In this document: positions 58,501 to 64,000 of the stretch, piece by piece
Layout of the letters: each line of letters begins with the position of its first letter
Numbering within the stretch: the first letter of the stretch is position 1
Assembly: GCA_017591395.1 (NCBI GenBank)
Contig: WEDG01000420.1
Coordinates: 1-64,000 of the forward strand
Length of the DNA stretch: 64,000 nt
From: Schistocephalus solidus
Lineage: Eukaryota; Platyhelminthes; Cestoda; Diphyllobothriidea; Diphyllobothriidae
Direction of reading: 5' to 3'
Position numbers and translations under genes: made by a program
The notes under the pieces: generated by a model
What the model saw: the letters and a program-made list of their open reading frames with translations, nothing else
What the model was told of the DNA's origin: nothing
Database searches by the model: none

Positions 58501-61500
58501 CAATTCTATTTGTTTTTTTGCGCATTTTCTATCACTTTTCAAAATGATGCCGGTACCATAACCTGTGGCTTATGCTGCAGGTACCTTATTTAGACTACTT
58601 TATGAGAAGCACAATGTCACTTTTGCTGATGCAATTATATGCATAAATAATCCTATTATGGACTAACTATAATCTAAAGGGATGAAGATTGGTCACAAGG
58701 TTGATGTTTCAGACGCATCACATCAACGAAAAACGAAATCCTCTGATCGTTAATTGGTACTCGGTATTTTTCAGTAATAAAGTATGCAGTTTATTGAAAC
58801 AACAAACCCGTCTCTTGTAGGCCAGCGTTTTAGGCTAAATGTACATGTTTTGAGGAATGTACTGGACTAGGCACAGATACTGAAGTCAGATACTAAGAAG
58901 TTATGCAAACCGAATTTTCAACTCAGCGTTTTCTACGGTGAAGTATAAATTATTTTTATTTGTCTTAAAAGGTACGGAGTTTCATTTTCATTCCACCTTC
59001 GCCAAAAATTCACAGATAAACAAAATTCTCAGAGTAAAAGTTTAAGGAATTCATAAAGCTTCAGTAATCGTCTTTGGTAATTTTATCTTTGCTCAGATCC
59101 TGAAATATATCATTAACTGTTACTCATAGGTTTTTTAAAAATTTAGGCAGTCATTTGAAACCGGGCGTCTCAGATGGATGCGTCTGGAAAACAACCGGGT
59201 AGGTATGGGATTCGAATAGGGGTTTGAAATGAGCACTTGCATCCAACTTTGAAAAAGGGCATTTATAAGATAAAGTATTTTTCCTCTAAAGCATAAAGTA
59301 TCAGGAGCTGATGGAGTTACTTACTGAAATGAATGTTCGGCTCATCCTTCGTTGCGCTTTTGTATATCGGGGTGATAATAAACGCGACTAGGACGCTTCC
59401 AATTAAACCAGCCCACACACTAAACCGAGTTAGTCGTGACCAGTAGAGGCTCAAAATCATGATTCCTGGCAGGGGACCAGCAAGAACAACACCGATGCCC
59501 CTGAGAAATGTCATTGTCTCCTGCATGGGAGAAAAAATATCCGCATTCAGATTCTTGAACCAAAAAAGCACACAGCAGCACCTCTACTGAGGGTCATGAA
59601 TTGTGTTTATTTTCACTCTACTAGATTTTTGTTAAGCTAAACGGATAATAATCTCAAATGATGTCTACAAACTTAACGAAGTATAAATATAGCATATAAC
59701 CCAAGTTCATGCTTGTTCAGGGTAAAATGCAGCTCTTTTTCGCAGTCATATGACGATGGCCATGTCCCGCGAACACAGCCTCTCAAGTAACTCCCTCAAA
59801 GCTGTGTTCCACGCATCGGTACTCATAAAACAAATGATAAGGCTACAGTACTGTTTAGGGGGGGAGGGGGGCGAGGTTAAGGTCTGTTTTAGGGGTGTTC
59901 ACTTTAATCCTCCGATTATAATTCGGGTTAGGTGAGTTAGTATTAGGGTAAACGTTAAAGTCAGAATACGGAAATGGGTACCCCTGAAACTTATTGCAAG
60001 TAAACTTATAGTTCGGGGAGCCCATAATTCCGTGTTCAACAAGTAAAGTTAGTGCATTATTCAAGGCTAAAGGACCGAAGTTTGCTTTCCTTTCATTATG
60101 TGTTTACCAAGGTTTGGGGATGAAAAGGTGCTTTTACGCTGCCTTCCTCATTCGTACGTATACTTTCTTTCCTAGGACTCTGTTCAGCCCGATATCTTTA
60201 AATAAATTGAAAATCTTCCGTTACGAGTTTAGACAAGAATGAAATGGAGATGAATTGGTAAAAACCTTGATTTGACATTGGCGGAAGGGACGACTAGGGA
60301 AGGGACTATCTACTGGTGGTTCAAAGCATCTACATGCTAAAATCCAAGTTTGTAAAATTATCCCTGATAAAGACCCAAGGATATTTTGAACGTAAACCAG
60401 TTAAGCAACTCTAGGAAAGCTAAATTACAAGGGGTTTTTGAGAACTTTCAAGAGGCCAGAGTGTTCTTTTGGCAGTATTCACTTTACAGGCGGTTTGCAA
60501 TTAGCAAAGTGAAAATTGTTTCGTAGGTACGGCGTATGTAGTTGCCATTCTTGCTCATTGTCAGATTCTTGTATTAAATAACGACTACGACAAAATTCTG
60601 GTAATATGGGGCAACAAAAAATGGGTTTCGACAAACGTTGATGCAAATGAAGTTCAAAAGCATGTAGCAACCAAACTCCTTAGCAATTTTGTCGCTTTCA
60701 GACATTATTCACTTCTGAATGTTTTTGCTTACCCGTCGACAAACTGAAATTACACATTTTCGATAATTCATCATTAGGCCGCTACAATTGCAGGCAGAAC
60801 GAATATGTGAGTCATGGACCGGGTTTATATGTGTCTCGGGAATTTAGTCACAACCCTCGTCCCCATGCTACCCGTATGACCACAGTCGGTGTGTTGTGGT
60901 CATTGGGGGGAAGTCGGTTTGTGGGTTGGGCTTGAGCGTTGTGTCCTCAGGGCAGCATGCGATCACCATTTGGAATCGGCCACGAGAGGTAGACCGCCAC
61001 TGAGGAATAAGCTGATAGACTTTTCTATGCAGACGCCTCTGAAGAAGGCTTTTCGGTTAAAAACGATATGCCGCAACTAGAGTCTATGTCCTCTGTTATG
61101 ATGTCTGAAATTTCGTTTTGAATGACCTAATATAACCTAGTGGAAGTATTAAAGCTGGCAGTTGTGTTATCATAAACTCAAGCCCGTTTGCACAAATAAA
61201 ACTCTGTGGGAGTATGCCTGTCCTTTTTATCATTACTCAGCGGTGGTGAGTCCATTTAAACAACCTCTCGGGCAGGTTTTGCCGCGTTCTAGTATTGAAT
61301 CAGAAACCCCTTCGGCAGCTCTACTTCGAATACATTACATGACGACAACTTATAGGCCAGAAATTATCATCCCAGTCTCAGTAATCTTGTTGGACCTCCT
61401 AGCAGCGTATAGTTCTGGTCATTGTCGCTGCCTACAAGGATTCTGCATTGAGCCCCATGGCATAACGGGACATCCGTGACAAGTAAGCCGATCGGTGAAC

Positions 61501-64000
61501 GCACTTTCATCCTAATATTCTCATATAGTCACCACCCGTAATAATAAGAACTCACGTGAGGTGATTTGGACATGAAAGATAACGAAAAGGACAAGAGTGC
61601 TTACGCATTCGCCCTGGAGAAGAATTGCTGCGGGTGTGATACAGGCCAGAACAAGAACCACTATCCTCGACCAGACAAGATTCATGTCAGCCTGATAGGT
61701 GCGGTAGGCTCCATGAACTTGACAGGTGAACGGCACACCAATGTTCTTCATCGATCTTTGGTGCTGCCTTAGGTGACAGAGATGCAGAGATGCAGAGAGT
61801 CGACAGATTCAGGCCAGAAGTGGAATGTACAAAACCGACGAATGCACAAAACTTAGACGATGCCTAACCTGGCCGAAGACTCACATTGTGTCTAGAGCGC
61901 AATCCGCGCAGTCCAGCATGCTGCAACACCGACACGCACTCTGACGATCAGAAAAATGTCCTTGTGGTTTGCCGCAGAGAAGACAGACTGCGATAGATTC
62001 GGTGCGTTTAAAGGGCTGCAGAGGTCCAAACATTGTTACCACCAGAAAATTGGCAATTTTCGACATTTAAAGTTCAGTGTGCATGCACAGTCCAGTATAA
62101 AATAAACCAGCAAACAAAAGAGAACTCGGAGAAACGGTGATGGTCAGGTGAATTTTGCGATCGCTGAACGCTCTCAACCGATAGAACAAGCAACCCGTAG
62201 CTCAGTGGACAGAGCGTTGAACTATTACTCGGAAGAGTATAGGTTTCAGCCTCAGATTTCCCAGACCTAGGGTTGAATATGACTGGCTAATGGAGGCTGA
62301 TAAACCAGAAATGGTCATTCCAGGCTCCCTTTGTCAGTAATGTAATTCTGCCAATAGTATGTTTGCTTGCATTCCGGTGACTGCATTTTTAGCTAGTTCA
62401 ATTGTTCAGGCTCTGGACTACAGGGGAGGGGACTGAGTGCAGTGGCTCAATGTGCATTTTGCCTTGAACTCAATCAAACACACTTTAGGGCCTATTAGCC
62501 TCATGCTTTAAACCAAATGCCACAGATTCGATGGGAGTAGGACCAGGTGGGACAACTACCTCTTATTAACTCCCATACCTGAGGCTATACCACAGCTCTA
62601 TCGTCTCAAGCGACTACGCGTACAAGTGCTCGGAGGAGACAGTATTCCCATGAGCATATTGGTGAACATAGGGGACATCTACACTTCCATGTAGTTCACT
62701 TTTCCCTCAACCACCCATCTTATGCTAGCGACAAGTCATATTCAAGAGGACTGGCAAGTGATGTTGACGCAGTGACTGCTATGGTTACATCAACTTCTGC
62801 GGGTAACTGTACATTAATTAAGCAGACTTCGCCTAAATGAGTTACTTTATCATCGTTAGTCGCCGGGACGTCAGCATGAAGCCACCACCAGAGTCTGACA
62901 TCCCGGAGGGCGATACAGACATCCTGTCATGTTACAGGCTCCTCCAAGGCACGAATGTTGGGACTTCGTGACAGATGAACACGCAGACGGTAGTTCGTTC
63001 GTCGAAATCACTATTAACCGCCACTACTCCAGGGTGGTGGCGGTGATTAGGATTATTGGGAGGGGGGTTTCCTGAGCAGTGATCTCATTCTCTCTCCTCA
63101 CACTCGTCATAGTCCAGTTCAACCGTCGTATCCACCGGGCTCCACCTTGTACTCTACGACATGGTGACATAGGGATGGCGATTTACACATGAATTAGCTT
63201 TACGTGAGAGGAGGCTTGCGCTGCATCAACCGCATTCTCTCCAGCTCCCCTCCTAGGCCTGGTGTCATGAACAACCCAAGGAGACCCGAGGTGGGATCGG
63301 TTGCAGGCGGCCGGCGTGGCGGGAACCTGCACCTACGCGTGCCACCACACCCACCCCCTCCGTGTGCGGTATTTGTTATGGGTGCGCAACTCGAAAAACT
63401 GCTGACGTGCCCTGATCTGGCCCTCGTGTTGGTCTAGCGCATCTACCGCGCGGCCCCTTTAAGCGGCACAGTCATCATATACCAATAGCAAGACAAAGTT
63501 CTGACGGCTGAAAGAAACCTTTTCAGTCTGACCATCAGGTCAGGCGCCAAAGGTTGCAAAGGCTCTGTCTTACTGTCGCTGTCTGTCTGTTTCTCGCCTT
63601 CTCACATTCAGTAACTCCTGCCGACTGGGGATGAGGTGATCGACGTCTTTTGTGTGCTACCCAAGTGAGAGTAAATCGACTGACAAGAAAGTAACTAAGG
63701 TGGACCAGCTGACAGGTTATAGACAGTTTCTGCACAGCAGACAATTCTGTTGATAAAAGTTCACTAACTGGCAGTAATGCCATCATGCACACTAGGCAAA
63801 AGTCCGCGATCACACCACGGGCAAATATGTTTCCATTTTGGTCTAAAACAACAGCTTTTTAATTCATTTTGGTCAACAAATAAAACAAACGTACCTTCAA
63901 GTAGGTCTGGACAAAGTCGTGGAGGATGAGGAAGGTAATGCCAAGCACGTTGCAGGCGCAAGACACAGTTGATGTGGTTATTACCAGAAAGTACAACATA
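52335..64000 (-). CDS. SSF sodium:solute symporter, DUR3-like (gene 1), last 6 exons
   Basis: The 3' part of a second multi-pass symporter, cut by the window's right edge: 1048 coding nt, about 349 codons. It covers the core helix (VSCACNVLG) to the C-terminus. All six junctions keep phase. Exon boundaries coincide with those of gene 2, with identical 196- and 193-nt exons, so the two are tandem paralogues about 15 kb apart. Sequence identity is modest outside motifs such as IDNPLTPWPELYS, ELDLR.SPRLSEGK and CQ.HG.YR.Y, so the duplication is old. The stop is TAG at 52335. Role: cation-coupled uptake of a small solute, substrate unknown. Confidence 0.85.
52723..52915 (-). CDS. Gene 1 exon: SELDLR helix segment
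   Basis: Acceptor CATTTTTAG, donor GTCTGG|GTGAGT, 193 nt, phase 2 to 0. It reads ELDLRFSPRLSEGK, a basic loop, the helix GIIIWFLIVWPLL and QFYVW. Same length as gene 2 exon 16361-16553. Confidence 0.9.
53000..54440. other. Intronic stretch, no gene recognised
   Basis: Within the intron between 52915 and 55416. A short piece at 54195-54265 (GCGGTAGATGCTACGC, then GGTCATACGGTGGACATCG) resembles the GC-richer family. Confidence 0.45.
54450..54720 (+). repeat. Degenerate tRNA-SINE copy
   Basis: Contains TTCCGATCGCAACCGACA, a decayed head (GCGGGTTGGAGGCTCAGG at the B-box position), then CCTAATAAGCCAGAAATGGC and CCCTTTTGTCGGCAG. The CTGATGA box is lost. Confidence 0.65.
54800..55188. mobile_element. 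389-bp MITE with TA target duplication and TTAGGG-like interior
   Basis: Terminal inverted repeats of about 46 bp: left 54800-54848 and right 55141-55188 share ATGCCTTGTATGGCC, then AACAGGACA and GGGAA. TA lies on both sides (54798-54799 and 55189-55190), as for Tc1/mariner-type insertion. The interior 54886-55095 is made of degenerate TTAGGG/TTAAGG words on the plus strand. There is no transposase frame. It sits in the gene 1 intron before exon 52915. Confidence 0.8.
55416..55593 (-). CDS. Gene 1 exon: IDNPLTPWPELY segment, GC donor
   Basis: Acceptor ATTTTATTTCTAG, 178 nt, phase 1 to 2. Helix ATLTSFISGFVIPVLWCCLF, acidic SDEESQAVW, then IDNPLTPWPELYS. No GT donor fits; the exon ends TCGCA|GCAAGT, the typical GC-donor context, at exactly the codon where gene 2 has CG|GTGAGT. 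Confidence 0.88.
57590..57865 (+). repeat. tRNA-SINE copy with hammerhead-like core
   Basis: Head remnant (GTTAGACTTCTGATCAACAG, GGTTTGAGC), GGGTTTGGGTATG, CTGATGA (57677-57683), TGCCTAATGAGCCA, GAAA (57698-57701), then the tail through GGCTCGAAAATGA and AATCGGTGAGCG. Stem I is weakened by GTCTGA and TCAGTC changes. Intronic in gene 1. Confidence 0.8.
57900..59300. other. Intronic stretch, no gene recognised
   Basis: AT-rich intron sequence of gene 1; only chance frames. Confidence 0.5.
59325..59520 (-). CDS. Gene 1 exon: LYWSRLTRFS helix pair
   Basis: Acceptor TCTCCCATGCAG, donor TTTCA|GTAAGT, 196 nt, phase 0 to 1. It reads GIGVVLAGPLPGIMILSLYW, SRLTRFSVWAG, then helix LIGSVLVAFIITPIY. Family pattern: a glycine-rich helix, W, a basic loop and a second helix. 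Confidence 0.92.
59850..59965. repeat. G-rich then degenerate TTAGGG-like tract
   Basis: A G9-type run (GGGGGGAGGGGGGCGAGG) leads into TTAAGG, TTTTAGGGG, CGGGTTAGG and TATTAGGGT words like the interior of the 54.8 kb MITE. I found no convincing inverted repeats around it, so it may be a decayed copy. Confidence 0.5.
59970..61020. other. Intronic stretch, no gene recognised
   Basis: Nothing recognised before a short CTGAAGAAGGCTTTTCGG motif at 61039. Confidence 0.45.
61320..61510 (+). repeat. Degenerate tRNA-SINE tail
   Basis: Reads GGCCAGAAATTATCATCCCA, then GTCTCAGTAATCTTGTTGG, TGAGCCCCATGGCATAACGG and CCGATCGGTGAACGC, matching the segment from the GAAA box to the tail. No head. Confidence 0.6.
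61605..61763 (-). CDS. Gene 1 exon: CQVHGAYRTYQ segment
   Basis: Acceptor ACCTAAGGCAG, donor GAATGC|GTAAGC, 159 nt, phase 0 to 0. It reads KNIGVPFTCQVHGAYRTYQ, then helix SRIVVLVLACITPAAILLQ. The family equivalent is the loop after VYDVYKTYI followed by LRVSRIxVV. Confidence 0.88.
62190..62350 (+). repeat. Degenerate tRNA-SINE with readable A box
   Basis: GTAGCTCAGTGGACAGAGCG gives a good A box. The B-box region is decayed (GGTTTCAGCCTC), and the hammerhead-like core is lost (CTAATGGAGGC). The tail ends CCTTTGTCAGTAATG. Confidence 0.65.
63000..63490. repeat. GC-richer dispersed repeat copy
   Basis: Words TTCAACCGTCGTATCCACCG, GGTGACATAGGGATGGCGAT, GCATTCTCTCCAGC, GACCCGAGGTGGGA and CGTGCCACCACACC match the 50.2-52.0 kb cluster in the same orientation. 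Confidence 0.75.
63895..64000 (-). CDS. Gene 1 exon (partial): core helix VSCACNVLG
   Basis: Cut by the window edge. It reads VITTSTVSCACNVLGITFL, then ILHDFVQTYLK, with donor TTGAAG|GTACGT in phase 0. Aligns with ILIAVSCARSILGAGSLIVY of gene 2. The upstream exons lie beyond 64000. Confidence 0.85.

Noticed and set aside
63764..63961. 65-codon minus-strand frame at the right edge
   Set aside because: It is out of frame with the symporter exon on the same strand, which reads the known helix and ends at a GT donor.

Overview
Animal nuclear DNA, AT-rich and intron-rich, most likely from a parasitic flatworm (Platyhelminthes). A diphyllobothriid-type tapeworm such as Spirometra, Dibothriocephalus or Schistocephalus is my best guess, but that guess rests on remembered repeat families. 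The evidence is spliceosomal exons with AG acceptors and GT donors, kilobase introns, a non-LTR retrotransposon whose reading frame ends in C2H2 zinc fingers, and a dense tRNA-derived repeat family.

Genes. All recognisable coding sequence lies on the minus strand and forms two head-to-tail paralogues of a sodium:solute symporter (SSF family, closest to the DUR3 urea/polyamine transporter branch). The upstream copy (gene 1) enters at the right edge. Its last six exons run 64000 to 52335, with a TAG stop. The downstream copy (gene 2) has twelve exons from 37487 to 12688, with a TGA stop. Its initiating exon was not found; two tentative 5' candidates lie at 44.7 and 45.7 kb. I assembled the exons by matching splice sites, reading phase and transporter helices. 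Exon sizes are partly conserved between the copies (196/196 and 193/193 nt). Two oddities stand out: a one-base phase mismatch in gene 2 at the 25183/23327 junction, and a GC donor in gene 1 at 55416.

Repeats. The main family is a tRNA-derived SINE or satellite with a Pol III-type A box and B box. Just after the tRNA-like head it carries a segment that folds as a hammerhead ribozyme core: CUGAUGA, a hairpin, GAAA, and a closing stem GACUGG/CCAGUC. The arrangement recalls the Smalpha elements of Schistosoma. It occurs as a roughly 305-bp tandem array at 13.4-16.0 kb inside the last intron of gene 2, and as scattered or back-to-back copies at about 0.1, 17, 19.2-19.9, 32.9, 42-43.6, 54.6, 57.7, 61.4 and 62.3 kb. 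Other repeats are a GC-richer dispersed repeat (4.9-6.4, 30.3-31.0, 47.3-47.9, 50.2-52.2 and 63.0-63.5 kb), an inverted-repeat family with its own CTGATGA...GAAA signature (12.9, 18.7 and 25.6-26.4 kb), a 389-bp TA-flanked MITE filled with degenerate TTAGGG-like sequence (54.8 kb), and two broken LINE 3' ends (2.8-4.8 kb).

The long stretches 6.4-12.6, 37.5-42.0 and 47.9-50.2 kb hold nothing I could recognise. Most open frames in the window are chance frames in introns or repeats.
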